From: Stropharia rugosoannulata
Lineage: Eukaryota > Basidiomycota > Agaricomycetes > Agaricales > Strophariaceae
Assembly (NCBI GenBank): GCA_028532985.1
Contig: JANCIK010000005.1
Location: 2,734,501-2,798,500, forward strand
Direction of reading: 5' to 3'
Length of the DNA: 64,000 nt
In this document: positions 38,673-51,599 of the stretch, piece by piece
Layout of the letters: the number at the start of each line of letters is the position of its first letter
Numbering within the stretch: the stretch's first letter is position 1
Position numbers and translations under genes: made by a program
The notes under the pieces: generated by a model
What the model was told of the DNA's origin: nothing
The model's input: the letters and a program-made list of their open reading frames with translations, nothing else
The model's database searches: none

Positions 38673-39867
38673 TCACCGCTTAATAAATCCAACGAGCTCC
38701 TTCTGTAGTTCCTTCTGCCTCCGTGCCTTCTCTAGATCATCAATGCTACGCAGGTCATAGACAATGTCGCGTGTTTTCCCAAAGTACACCTGCCACGATA
38801 GTCAGCACAATGGCAGGGGAAGACAGACAGGCGGACAGACTGCTGTACCTCTTGCAAAAGATTGCGCATTTTGATTTCCATATCTTCAATCATTTTCCCA
38901 ATGTTCGTGATATGTGATGAGCTGTCTTGCAGCGGCATGTCTTGTTCGGTCTGTCGGCGGACAGTGATGGATAGATGCGTTCACATCGCTGGTATTAAAG
39001 GGAATGGCAAATCATAACTGACCTGCCGTGTCATGCTTCCGCTCAAGCTGACCTCACCATCCCTTTTCCAATTTTCTGGACCTTTCTTGTCCGCGGGTGC
39101 CTTAGAGTCTGCTTCCGCGCCCTTGCGGGTGATGAGCTGGAGCATGACTGTAGACGTTAATTTGTAGTGGGCTTGCCGTCCTCGCTCTACGGTTTCAAAG
39201 ACGTGGATCGAGTCCCATGAGCCAGATGGTTCATATGCGGTATTGGGGGACATCGCTGTTCAGATAATAAGCCTTTCTGTTACAGCTCTTGGAGGCCACG
39301 CACATTTCTTGAGAACGACCACTCCAGCGAAGTTGCTTCCGCCGCTCGGATCTTCTGGATCCCAGAGGTAGACGGAGGACACCCCTCCTTCATAATACAT
39401 TTCCCTGTACGTATCGAAGGCCTCGTTTGCTTGTATTTCAAGCTTGCGCATCTTCACAGAGGGCACCGCGCCGTCATCGATAGGGGGATCATATTCATTA
39501 GACCACGGTGACCTGAGAACGAAGCAGATAAGTGAGGACAGAAGTTCTTGTGTATGTAATACCGTCTAGGTTCGTCGACGCGTCGTATCACAAGGCTCCC
39601 GGACCTCTGCCACACAAGCGCAGAGCTGGGAAGGCAAACAGAGATTTCATCGTACCTGTAACTCTCCCCATCCCTGTTATAATCACAAGCGAGATATTCA
39701 CGTCCGGTTGCGCGGTCCACCTTAACTTGCAATGGCTGATCAACACTTTGGAGCAACTCATCTGCTTCGTCTGGGCATATTTCAACCAGCGCGCTGACGT
39801 TCTCTTCCGTTCTGGTTGGCGGCAGACGTCGCATAAGATCTAGCATTGAGTCAATAGCTTCCCCCAT
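38673..39867 (-). CDS. CAP2: F-actin-capping protein subunit beta
   Basis: This is the beta subunit of the heterodimer that caps actin barbed ends. Five exons are joined. The start at 39867 ([17 protein letters not shown]) is chosen because family homology starts there. Motifs are SSVDQ-type [100 protein letters not shown] and the C-terminal tentacle region [21 protein letters not shown] lysine-rich loop ([15 protein letters not shown]) is typical of fungal versions. It is intact. Confidence 0.94.
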
Positions 39868-40226
39868 ATTTGATTTAGATTCAGGTAGAGCTTCGTAGGG
39901 TGTATTATGCAACGATGCGCAGTAGGCAAGCTGAGGCAAGCAGTAGGAGCACTTCGGTATATAGAGTGACAGAACCGGATAACATTCCTATATTGGTTAG
40001 TTAGACCACGTGATGTCAATGATCGTCTTCTGAGATTGTTTATTTCTTAACAATTTCTTAATTTGGATAAAGGATCGCTTTCAGCGATCGGGCCTTGCTG
40101 ATTTTTTACAAAAATATTAAATTTTGCAATCGTAAATTGTAACATTTTTAATACCACTAAGCAAATCACAGTTTTCTCGTTTAAGTGCAGCATTTTACAT
40201 TAGTGTCGTGTATATATAGGTTACGA
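39868..40226. other. AT-rich intergenic stretch
   Basis: This contains poly-T and A-rich tracts (40020-40200) and the promoter of the capping-protein gene. No gene is seen. Confidence 0.55.
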
Positions 40227-41514
40227 CTACTTTCGACTTATGCGGGTCTTCTTGGTAGGGCTCGCGTTCAGAGTGGATGCATCTTCGTTGTCGCTGATGG
40301 TATCGTCCCCTTATTTATAATCAGCAAACTTCTATAACTTATTAATATGATATTAACTCACTGCTGCGAGTTTTCCCAGCCAACGACTCTGGCACCTCCG
40401 TGCCCTGCTTGGTATCCTTGTCAGTCAAATTTCCTGACGTGGGACTGCGTTCGCCTTCGTTACTGTAATCTTCAGAGCGCAAGCGACCGCCAGTTGATGC
40501 AATTTCTCCAAAATCCGGCTTTTCAAGCGGAGGCATAGGCGGAGGGGAAACAAATGCTTTTGCAGCATTGATCTGCTCGCGACGTGTAGGGGTTTGAGGC
40601 ATAGGGCGAGGCTTACGAGTGTAAATGTTCGACTTGAATGGACTCTTCGATACTACAGTCGGTGCGCGAAGAATGCTGATGCTCTCTACACGAGCAGTGA
40701 AAGTGTCGCTATCAGAGTCAATGTGGTCCTTCGCCCCTTGCATGTAGTAGTGACTGAGCGTGAACGTAACTTCTACCAGTGCGCCAATAAGCTTATCTTT
40801 GAATGAATTGGGATCCGTAATGACCGAGTCGTCGACATCGAAAACAGGCATGGCGACGAGCTGATGGGTGGTACGAGCTTTGTCCCACCAAAATCTGTAC
40901 TTGTCTTCCACCTCGTAGTTCGCATTAAAATCGTTCCTAAGCAGTGCTACAAGATACGCAGCCGTCAGAAATACATCAAATAATAATATATTAAGACTTA
41001 CTATCGTTTCCAGTAGTCTGTATGCAATGAACAATACGTCAGTAAGCAACATCTAAACAAAGCAGATAAGTATTCGGACATTCACCATCTTTTCCCACAA
41101 GGGAAAGTTCATCCGTAACCCAAGAGTCCCCTTTTTGTTTTCCAAGAAATAGTTCCTATGTTTCGTCTTCGCAATCAGGCCTTGTATGTCGTCGAACCTC
41201 TTATGAGCGACACGAAAGTCAGTTTCAAAATCAGGATCGTCGACAGGACATTCCAGGCTAAACTGTAGTTTGGCCTTGCAAGCACCAACGTCGTCCTTCA
41301 CATAATCCAGACTGAAAGCGCCGTGAGTACCGAGATAAGCCCTTTCGCCCGAAATCCTGCCAACTATGATATTCTGTACAGGCTCGATAGGGTCGTTAGG
41401 TCCAGACATAACGGCCAAAACATCCTCGAATGCAGTGGTTCGCCAGAGCCTCAAACCCAGAAAGCCGGGTGACGCAACATACTGAGGCATCTTATTAAGA
41501 CGCTTTTTGGCCAT
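40227..41514 (-). CDS. lineage-specific hypothetical protein (gene D)
   Basis: Four exons (41514-41086, 41017-41002, 40946-40362, 40309-40227) splice in frame to 370 aa starting MAKKRLNKMPQYVASPGF. The 16-nt second exon is needed to keep phase. The protein begins with basic residues, has a middle segment FWWDKARTTHQLVAMPVFDV then SFKDKLIGALVEVTFTLSHY, and ends in a low-complexity Pro/Ser/Lys tail with a KKTRISRK terminus that could be nuclear-targeting. The style resembles families expanded in Agaricomycetes, but I cannot assign a domain or function. It is one of four consecutive minus-strand genes before the Helitron. Confidence 0.65.
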
Positions 41515-41813
41515 AGGGCCATTGAAGACACTATGTCAAAGTGTTGCGTTAACATTCAAACTGATCATATAAATGTACATTGCTCACTAATCAGTCATGC
41601 ATGCGTATATGATAGCCCGTACTGTATGCAAACGCAAGGCAAAAACGAGGAGAAGCAGAGGAAGTGCTGTTATGTTTCCGTATCTTCCCCTTCGACCTTT
41701 TAACGGGCATGTCGAATGCATGAACAAAATTCACTGCTATATTGTACGATGTCAGATGATTTCCAGGTTTATAAATGCCAAGTACTTTCATTAACAATTT
41801 GCAAATGTATGAG

Positions 41814-42743
41814 TTACACATCGGATACTACACGCAGCGATATCATATGCGTTTGTACATAGGAGTAATCGACCAAGTCGATGAAAAATGTTGCAACAAC
41901 GCATTTGCCTGATAGATGAACTGGATAGTCAAGGACACGAATTGGAAGACCATCTGCATTTGTTACTGGCAAGTACGCAAGTTGATAATCGTTCTTCAAC
42001 GCATGTAAGTCTTCCCAAAAAGTTTCAGATATTGGGTAGTCAAGAAGCATGCGTTTCTTTATCGTTAAATCACCTGAATTTAACTATGAGCAACCAATAT
42101 AGATGAGTTTGCGTGGAGCGTACGCTCGGAGACTGTCCAGTCAAACTGTTTGTCATTTACAATCAGAAATTTAAATGCAGGGGATTTGATCGTTACTTAC
42201 CACAGGTTCAAATATACGATGTGTCATGTCAAGGCACAGCCTACCCAGACTATCCTTACACAGAGAAGGGCATGAATCTATGAAGGACGATCCAAGTGTG
42301 CACAGAATCCGCCTAAAATTATTCAATGCAATCGTATAATCTGTCTTCAATGCCATACTCTCGGGACATACAAGCTTGAATCGAAAGCATGCTGCTGATA
42401 ATGATTGGCCCAGTTGATGATCTCCATGAGGTTGCAGGCTGGACAAATGTGGATCAACGATCCCAACGATGGCGCAACGGAGGACACTTGAGCCATATTG
42501 ATTGGAAATTGATTGCACCTCGCGCAGATGACCATTGACCACATGCGTTGCCGGGGCCCAGAAACTACGTTCGAGGAAAAACAGAGCAGACATAAACCCC
42601 CTTCGGTTTCGTATCATTTCAAGAGTATTATCTATGAACAATGTTAACAGTGCTATGGAATGCATCATGAAAAACGCACCAAGTTCATCCTCGCTCGCCA
42701 TTGTTAAGTCGATGGAGGTTGAGGTCAGACAGGAAAAGGCCAT
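41814..42743 (-). CDS. hypothetical protein (gene C)
   Basis: Three exons (42743-42201, 42145-42095, 42056-41814) join in phase 0 to about 278 aa. The start at 42743 is uncertain; Met15 (42701, MASEDELGAFFMMHS) is also plausible. Recognisable stretches are SALFFLERSFWAPATHVVNG, SMALKTDYTIALNNFRRILC, FDWTVSERTLHANSS and LPIRVLDYPVHLSGKCVVAT. No catalytic motif or domain is recognised. Codons are unlike random sequence and splice sites agree in phase, so a real gene is likely. The last exon could instead splice further downstream. Confidence 0.5.
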
Positions 42744-42829
42744 ACCAGTTCAATATATACACCGTACTTTTATTTGTCCAATATTTGTACAGAATTGCTA
42801 TATATCCGAAGTATCTAGGAGTACTGTAG

Positions 42830-43765
42830 CTATGCGTACCGCTCAAAATTGTCACAGTCCGGGAATCTGCAGTATTCACGTGGGGACCGCCAAAGGTATC
42901 GTTGGCTGACAATCGATCTAAAGTCTTCTAAAGTTGGGTCAGAGGAGCCGGAATCGTAATTGCCGTAAAATCCTCCCCATCGAACACTTTCCATCCAGGA
43001 TTTAACGCGATGTGAAATCAGAGAGCGCCATACGACAGGGCAACGTTCCTTCTCATGTGTGTTGGAAGCATTGATCGCGAACTCGTTCTGTAAACCAAAG
43101 TTGAAACAATCGAAAGGAGAGTTCTGGACCATCTCTATGTCTCTGCATATTGTTGCTGAAATGTTCGCTCGAAACGCCTTTGGGTAAAACGAATAGAACC
43201 TGGTGGCTGTAAGGAGAAAATACTGTGATGATTCGACAGACATCATCAATGCGGGGAGAACATTGAAGCCTGTAGACACAATCAAAGAAACCCTCCTCAT
43301 TGTCGCAGGCTACACACATATGCCTGGATGAGAATGTAGATAACGAGAGGGAATGAGACACAAATCACTCACATGTCTATAAACGAAATGGCATGAACAA
43401 CCGACTCGGAACTCCCAAGTACAACTTCCAGCCTGCTCACACTCGTATCCTTGCAATGAAAAGAATTGACGCCATCCACCAGTGTCACCCTGCCAGGGAA
43501 TAATCATATCGAGTTTGCAAGGCACATTTTTCAACAGTAAAGGCATGTCTGTAGAAAATATACATCGTACAGCGCCACCTGCAATGGCAATCTGATCCTT
43601 TAGCATAATCTTGAAGAAATGTTCGATGGATGTGGGGGAGATATAGTGAGACAGTACGGTTTTCATGCATATGCGTATGATACGCTGTACGATTTGGCAT
43701 GTCATGCAATTGACATTGAAAAGTTGCACATAGATGGACCAAGGACACCAAGAAAGCAAAGACAT
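42830..43765 (-). CDS. hypothetical protein with nucleotidyltransferase-like layout (gene A)
   Basis: Two exons (about 43765-43370 and 43306-42830) join in frame. The order AIAGGAVRCIF, then CKLDMIIPWQGDTGGWRQFF, then MRRVSLIVSTGFNVLPALM resembles the fold order of nucleotidyltransferase-like proteins common in Agaricomycetes: GG/GS, then a DxD-type strand, then a third Asp strand. Here the DxD position reads KLD and the third strand has Ser, so catalytic Asp residues seem lost. This is inference from pattern only. The C-terminus has a Cys cluster (REYCRFPDCDNF). The function is unknown. Confidence 0.55.
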
Positions 43766-44058
43766 AAGTAATTCCGCGATAGAATAGAACTTGATGCTAG
43801 AGGTTGCTTTAGAAGAACCGTCAGACTAAAGCATATATTTGAGGGTTATAGAGACGTACATTTGGCCACAACATCATGTCCACAATGAATCCCTATTACC
43901 GCTTCACAGGGATTAAGTTTGCTGGTCATGACGGACAGGGAAGTATAGGGATAAATTGGCACAGTCAGCAAAGAGAACACCAAGAGAACTCAGACAAAAG
44001 TTTTGTTTGACTGGTACTGGCTATATATGTACTGTGGGAATATGTGCGATAATGGTCA

Positions 44059-44812
44059 CTATAACGTGATAATCATAGTTGAGTCGCATGTGATAGTAAT
44101 TTGACGCGGGTGTCGCTCGTGTAATCGTCCAAGCTAACGATCAATCATTAGCCAATAGGCAAATAATAAAAATGGACAAAGACGCACATCGCAAGCAAGC
44201 GATGTACAATGCCTATATCGCTATCAACTATGTCGACCAATGCCTTACGACTAGCGTCCGATTTAACCACGAGAAGCTCTCCGTACCAAACACCAGTATT
44301 AACGGGGTGTGCAAGTTGATGGAATAGTCTGTTGACAACGTCGGTTTTCCTGAAAATTCTCTTCTAGAAATAGCCATTAGATTTAGCATAATAAAAACAA
44401 AAAAATTAAATTACCTGATCATAGCATATGAAGGTGTAGAGATATCCTTCCTCAAGTTCCGCACCCGGTTCTTGAAAGTTGGTAAAGGTATATCTACATT
44501 TATGCAGATCGGTATAGTGAGCGAGACCAAAAGGCGCGCCTGGAAGCCACACAAATATGTCAAGATCTTCATGTGTACATGTTGTCGAAGGATCAATGCC
44601 AACGAGATAGGGGACTTTCACGATAGTAATATCGCTACAGTGGCCACCTATAAAGAAACACTGACGTCCAGGTAACTAAAAAATGGGCCGTTGGTAAGCA
44701 AGCAGACATGTATATGGGAAAATAAACAGACCGCAGCCATGAAAGGCTCATCCATACAGTGTAGAAGGAATGCGAGATGATCATCATCTACAATCGGCCA
44801 ACGGGCCAAAGC
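44059..44812 (-). CDS. hypothetical protein (gene B)
   Basis: Three to four exons are inferred from 44812 (MALARWPIVDDDHLAFLLHC). A GT-AG intron leads to GGHCSDITIVKVPYLVGIDP, THEDLDIFVWLPGAPFG and YRYTFTNF-like sequence ending ICYDQ. The next exon reads KRIFRKTDVVNRLFHQLAHP and GVWYGELLVVKSDASRK. The final exon and the stop at 44059 are the least certain part. No domain is recognised. The HEDLDIF stretch hints at a DxD pair but is not enough for a call. It lies immediately upstream of the Helitron, on the opposite strand. Confidence 0.45.
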
Positions 44813-45191
44813 CATAGAGTCAGAGGTACAATGGGGTGTTATAGGGAAGGGAAAGAAAAGTAAGAGTTCGAAGAAACGCACATATATCGAAGATATCAAA
44901 TATTGGAATCCTGATGCATGCATATGATTATGCAAATTAAAGTACCCGCACGCAATTACCGGAAAGCCAAGTAAGTATGCACAAGCATGATCAGGGCAAG
45001 CCTGGGCAAGTGGACAGGTTTACATTTCAGAAAATTGTGGCGGATAATGATGGTCGCAGATTGTTGCATGACAGGAGAGATTCGTGGATGCGAAGACGGG
45101 AAATATTACATTTCAGTTCTGCGCGCATCTATTCAGTTGACAAACTTCTTCACTGCTGTTACTTGAAAACGAGACGTCGAGTGGCTGAGCA
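44813..45191. other. divergent intergenic stretch; probable Helitron left flank
   Basis: This lies between gene B and the Helitron ORF. The Helitron 5' terminus (A followed by TC) should be in or near this interval, but several candidates exist and none can be chosen by eye. Confidence 0.4.
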
Positions 45192-48100
45192 ATGGACAAG
45201 GGACTTTTGGATAGTATCACTCTGCTGGATTTGAAGGCAATCAGTAAAAAGCTCAAAATGAAAGGGTACTACAAAGCGACAAGTAGAGATAAGATGTACG
45301 CCTTGATAGGTGAACAGCACCCTGTAATAGCGGCAAAGTTCAGTCAGGAAGCAGCGCAAATAGCAAATGAAAATAGAGGGAAATACCTGCGCAGAAAGCA
45401 AGAGATCATAGACACTGCACAAGACATACACGACCATAACACAAAGCGGCGTAGATTAGTTTTGGAAGACATGGACGAAGAAACTGGTGATCAAAGGGGT
45501 GGATCAGAAAACATCGAGCTACCAGATCGACAACAAGCAGATGATGGTTTCGTGGAAGGCAATTCAGAGGAATGCGAGCAGGTAAAGTTGAACTTGATCA
45601 ACTCAAAAACAATGGTATTAATTGCTTAACAAGACAGATATTTATGGACCTGTGTCTGAAGATGTCGTGAAAACAATTATTGCCAGTGATTTTCTTAGGG
45701 CTCCGACCAAAGACGAAACTCGAAGAATTACGGAAGAGTTCATCGATGCCAGCAACAATTCTGCCTTAGCAAAAGGCATATGCGGAAGCTGCGCAAGAGA
45801 GCTCAGTCATGTCGAGTTAACATCAATCCTGGTGAAAGACATACCGAACAAGCATCTACTAACCCCTCTCGAGCCACATCCGCATCATAAACTCGTACAA
45901 GGGATTCTATTACACTGCTGGGAAGGAGAAGCAAACGACCAGTTCACAAAAATTTGTCAGACGTGCATGTATAGTCTCAAACAGGACAGAATACCGAAGT
46001 TCAGTTTAGCAAACAAGATGTGGATCGGGGACGTACCACCCGAGCTGTCAAACTTGAATCTCCCAGAAAAGGTCTTAATTGCGCGATATTTTCCAGCCGC
46101 GTATATTGTCAAGCTGTTCCCTAAACAGATAGGAGCGAAAAATTGGGACAGATCACAGATGCATAGCGGGCTCAAAGGCAATGTATCAACCTACAAACTG
46201 GATCCTAATCAGGTTTCGTCTATGATTGATGGAAAACTATACCCACCAAAAGCAAATATACTGTCAGCAACGATTGGAGTTACATTCGTGGGTCCCAAAG
46301 GCTTAGCAGAACGAACGATGCCATCGATGTTTAGGGTTAGAAGGAATCGAGTACGACAGGCTTTGAAATGGTTGAAGCAGAACAATCCATTGTATGCCGA
46401 TATAGAAATTTCCGAGGAGCGATTACAAAGTCTTCCTGAAGATGCGGTACCAGAAGAAATCTTGCTAGTAACAAAGTATTCAAACGATACAGATGCCATG
46501 GAAAAGGAGAGGGCGGGGTATGTCCCTGAAGATGGGGAAGAGCAACGTAAGTGATTGGACAAATTATCAAAGACATTAAAAGTTGAAACCAATAAAAATT
46601 AGCAGACATACATGATCGGATGCAGGACGCTTTAAATGAAGCAGGGTTAGTGGATGTAGAGGGTGACGAAGAATCAGATGAAAAGGGTACGTATCAATAT
46701 CAATTTTCAACAGGTTGTTAACAATTCATTGAACAGAAACAGCTCCGTCCATCCTGCCAATTCAAGCTCTGGGCGTTGTTGATATTGATGGGGAAGACAT
46801 ATCATCGTCTGAGCTAATGGCACACGCACTAAGTAACGCAGCTAGTTTGAAGAATCATGATGAAGAATTTGTAATCCAACGAGGAAGTGCCTTTGTTAAC
46901 GAATACACGCGAAAAGACCCTAAAACCGGACTCAGAAATGACGGCGGACCCAGCAATGCAAACCACTTACTAGGCAGTTTCCCAACACTATTTCCGTATG
47001 GCGTTGGCGGGTTGGAGATATACAGACCTGTCGAAATACCCTATGAAACACATGTCAGATGGACAATGCAATATGCGGACAGAAGGTTTAGAAAAGACTT
47101 GCAGTATCCTTTCCAAGTGTTTGGAGTGATGCAAAAACGACAAGTGTGTCGCTCTGTGGGACTGCAGATGAAGCGTTCAACATTTACAAAAAATGCCAAT
47201 TTGATTTCTACGTTACGACCGGCCGACCTTCTCAAAGCAAGCCAGGAAGAGACAAGGGGTGTCAGATTCTCAAACCCAGCAGTGCGAGCACTTCGACAAG
47301 AGCTAAGCGCAGTACGGACTAAGGTGAAAGGAACTGATGAGTCTAGGAACAGTGTTAGATCGAAAGTATGGGCCACAAACCTAGAATTCAACCCGCCATG
47401 CCTATGGATCACTATCAATCCTTGCGATACTCAGGATCCTATAGCACAGGTGCTCGCTGGACAAGAAATTGATTTGGAAGAATTCTGTAATATGGCCGGA
47501 CCAGATAGTAAAGACCGAGCAATAAACATCGCTAGTGATCCTTACGCATCAGCCGAATACTTTCGGTTCATGGTAACCACTGTCATAGAAGTTCTATTTG
47601 GCATCAAGAAAAAAGCATCAGGAAAGATTGAACGCACGTACGGGGCACTAGGCAAGGTTCAAGCATATATAGGCACAGTGGAAGCACAAGGACGCGGGAC
47701 ACTACATTTACACACATTAGTCTGGCTGAAGGATGCTCCAACGGCACACGAAATGAAGGCAGCGCTGAGATCAGAAGAATTTAGAGATAAAATGACCGCT
47801 TACATAGGGGCGGTAATCAAGGCAGACATCGATGGCAAAACAAACGAAGAAGTCCTTGAGATCCCAAAGGAGGCGGGAGTTTCGTATTCAATGCCAGTAG
47901 ATCCTAGGAAAGCGACCGAGCAGGAAGCATATCACCAAGAGATAAAATTAGTACGGGCGCTTCAATATCATAAATGTACGCCAGCTGCTTGTCTGAAGGT
48001 TGTTCGAGGCAAAAGAACGTGCAAGCGGCGAGCACCGTTTGCAAAAGCAGCTAGGGACTGGGTAGACGAAGTTGGCAACTGGGGACCGAAGAGAACGTGC

Positions 48101-51100
48101 GAGCTGTTAAACAACTGGATACCATCAGTAATGCGATGCTGCAAATGTAACCATGATTGCAAGCTAATACTCAGCGGCTGTGATACAGCCACAATCAGCT
48201 TTTATATCACCAATTACACAACGAAGAAACAGCAAAGATCATCAAATATATCTGCACTATTGGCCGAAACATTAGCATTTACCCGAAAGCTAGATAAACG
48301 TCAAACGGACCTCAACCTCATTAGCAAACGACTAATGCAACAATGCGGAAACTACTTAATGAGATACAGGGAGTTTAGCGTGCCTGAGATTATGATGTAT
48401 ATCATGGGACACGACGACGTTTACGAGTCGCATAACTATGTATCCATGTACTGGGACAGCGCTATGAAAGAGTTAAAGCTAGCATATCCTGGGATCGAAG
48501 AACCAAGGTGAGTACATGGAACGTTTATATATTCAAATAAACTTACAAAGGGATATAGAGATCAACCATACGTGACAGGAGCATCAACAGACCAAAAAAA
48601 ACAGAGTGTAACTGACGAGGAGGTAAGACAGATAATACTCAGCGTCCATATAGCAAACTGAACCCCTGAAATTCCTAGCATGATAACTGCCGAGTAGAAA
48701 TAATCGACAAAAAATTGTCATTAAAGGATCAATTAAGAGACTATAAATACAGGGGCAAAGAATTAGAAAACATGAGCTTATACGACTTCATGAAAAACAC
48801 GTACGAGTCCCAAGACATAACCAATGCCACAGCGCCGGATGTGAGCGACCAAGAACATGAAGCAGTGAATAGAGGCAGACCACAGAATGTACGCATATGC
48901 TACATGGAAGAAGCGAATAAGCCAAAAAGATGCCGTGTAATAAGATCAAAAGATCATGAAACTATAGTGTGCTTTGTAGGGAGATGGTTTAGCAGATACG
49001 ACAGTCAAACCGCGCAGGAAAAGGACATATATCACGCAAGCATGTTGATGCTACTTAAACCGTGGCGGAGACTTGATGTCGACTTGAAGCAAAAAAGTGA
49101 AACATTTGAAAGAAGTTACAACCGATTGGTTAAACGAGGGGGAAGAGCGGTGTACAGGATCATCCACAATATTCAGTATTACTATGAATGTGCGGATGGT
49201 GCAAAGGCTCGAAGAGAGGAAGAGAGAAAGGCGGTGGATGAAGAAAATGATACACAAAGCGGGTACTATCAAGGAGGCGAAGATCTAGATGAAGAGTCAA
49301 AGTCAGACGCAGAAAGTTCGGAGAATGAAGACCAGATAATTACCGAGGATGATATAGAGAGGGCTAGACTGCTGAAAGTAGCAGCAAGAGAGCGCCTATT
49401 CGGAGAAAATGCAGTTGTTAGCGGGTATGATTACGGTTTCTTTGCTGAGCAGGCTGAAGAATTGGATGGAGAATGGAAAGGACATGCACGAAATGCGACC
49501 GAAAGCGAGCAGGTGCAGATGTTTGACTGGGAGAAGCAACTGAAGTCCACGACAAGGAGAATTGCAGATTCTCGAGGAGTTGTCGATATAACAAACGATG
49601 AAGCGGGGCCAGAGATCTTGACAGTCGATAAGAACAACAGTGACGAGATGGAAAGGATTAGAAAGGAGAAACAACCAACTGTAGTGCGACAGGAGAAAAT
49701 GAAAGAAGAAGCAGGCAGGAGAAGCAAACTGGCGATGTTAAACGAAGAGCAGCGTCGAGCACATGATATAGTAGAGAATGCACTAAAGAAAGTAATGGCA
49801 GGTAAGCAAGCACATACTCGAGGAGGAAAAAGAAAGACATACTGAGAAAAAAATTAGGACAACAAGAAGAACCGTTACGCATGCTTGTACTTGGACAAGG
49901 AGGGACCGGAAAATCCATGTTAATAAGCGCTATAACGGAGACTTTTGAACACTACGGCAAAGAAGATATATTAGTGAAATGTGCAACGACAGGCATAGCA
50001 GCTGCAGACATTGGAGGAAGCACGCTTCACTCATGGTTAGGCTTGGGCAGGAAAGTCTCAAAAGAAGAGAAATGGGTGGAGAATAGCACAGACGTAACGA
50101 AAAAGAAAAGGCAAAAAAATGTTGAAGGAAAGGAGTTCACAATAGTCGATGAAATTTCGATGGCCGACAAAGGAACACTTTACGCCTTCTCCGAGATAGT
50201 TGGCCACACAAGAAGCAAAGAATTTAAAGGAAGTGCCGACGACCCATTTGGAGGACTAAACGTAATACTCACAGGAGACTTCCACCAATTCCCACCCGTC
50301 GGAAATACATCAGGAGCGCTATATGTTGACCGAACGAACGACACTGCAAGGCAGATGCTAGGACGACATATCTTCAAGCAATTTCAAGTTGTTGTAATTC
50401 TCGATAAACAAGTTCGCGTCAAGGATCCAGAATGGACAACAATACTGAATAAACTGCGAGTAGGCGAATGCGATGATGAAGATGTGGAAGAAATCAGGAA
50501 GCTCGTACTAGGCAATCCGGGATGTGAGATGCCAGACTTCTCGTGCAAACCTTGGAATGAAGCAATATTAGTGACGTCTAGGCATGGAGTGAGAGAGAAG
50601 TGGAACGAACATGCACTAAAAAAACATACCTATGCGACAGGCAATATTCGATATCGGGTCAACGCGGAAGATGTCGACAAAACCACGGGAAAACCACTGA
50701 GTATGGCAGGACGACTTGCAGCGGCAAGTGTGAATAGTGAAGTGACGGGGAAACTGGGAGACCAAATACAGGTAGCAGTGGGCATGAAGGCAATGGTGCT
50801 CTTGAATATCTCAACCGAAGCGGACATAGCCAACGGAACGAGAGGTGTAATTCACGACATAATATTGGACGAAAGGGAGATAATGGGGAAGGAGCCGATA
50901 GACGGATGCATAGAACTGCAATACCCTCCAGCAATGATCCTATTCAAACCAGATAAGGGATCAGGAATAAAATTCGAAGGCTTAGAAGAAGGTATAATAC
51001 CTATAACACCATCAGAAGCGACATTTCAAGCACGAGGAGAAAAGAAAACAGTGTTCAAGATAAAAAGAAGACAGTACGCAATAACCCCAGGTTATGCGTT

Positions 51101-51365
51101 CACAGACTATAAATCACAAGGGCAAACAATAGAGTATGTCATTATTGATATAGGAAAACCACCAACGGGAACACTCTCACCTTTCGGTACATATGTCGCA
51201 CTTTCAAGAAGCCGGGGAAGAAAGACGATACGACTTCTGAGGGACTTCGAAAGCCATCTATTTCAAAACCACCCGTCTGAAGATTTGAGGAAGGACATGA
51301 ATAGACTTGAGGCGTTAAACGAAGTAACGAAGGAACGGTTTATAAAGGGAGAGTATGCGAGTTAA
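45192..51365 (+). CDS. Helitron Rep-helicase transposase (RepHel)
   Basis: This is the rolling-circle transposase of a Helitron. Seven exons give about 1,950 aa. The first two exons carry a DUF6570-like Cys region (GICGSCARELSHVELTSILV, ICQTCMYSL). The Rep domain holds the HUH motif HLHTLVW (47705-47713) and the Tyr region FYITNYTTKKQQ (near 48200). The PIF1-like helicase has motif I GQGGTGKS (49892), VDEISMAD, GDFHQFPPVG, QVRV, FTDYKSQGQTIEYV and YVALSRSRGRKT. No stop or frameshift interrupts the joined model, so this copy may be autonomous. Introns at 45582, 46550, 46691, 48511, 48622 and 49802 are GT-AG. Confidence 0.9.
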
Positions 51366-51390
51366 GAGAGAGACGTGTAGAAGCAGTAGA

Positions 51391-51555
51391 CAAACAAAGA
51401 CAATCTGTTCAACATTCGATGAATATCGAACGGGGTGGGACTTGATAGTATTTGGTGATGTATAGAAACACATAACAAAGCAAACAAAGACAATCTGTTC
51501 AACATTTCGGCGAATATCGAACGGGGTGGGACTTCATAGTATTTGGTCATGTATA
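51391..51555. repeat. 75-bp tandem direct repeat downstream of Helitron ORF
   Basis: Two units start at 51391 and 51481 with CAAACAAAGACAATCTGTTC and end TATTTGGT-ATGTATA. They differ at a handful of bases. Unit 1 contains a perfect 6-bp hairpin, TTCGAT-GAAT-ATCGAA, and both contain CGAACGGGGTGGGACTT. The location 26 bp after the stop suggests a subterminal element of the Helitron. Confidence 0.8.
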
Positions 51556-51599
51556 TACCAGACAAGTAAAACAAACACAACAAATCTAGTTGAATTTAG

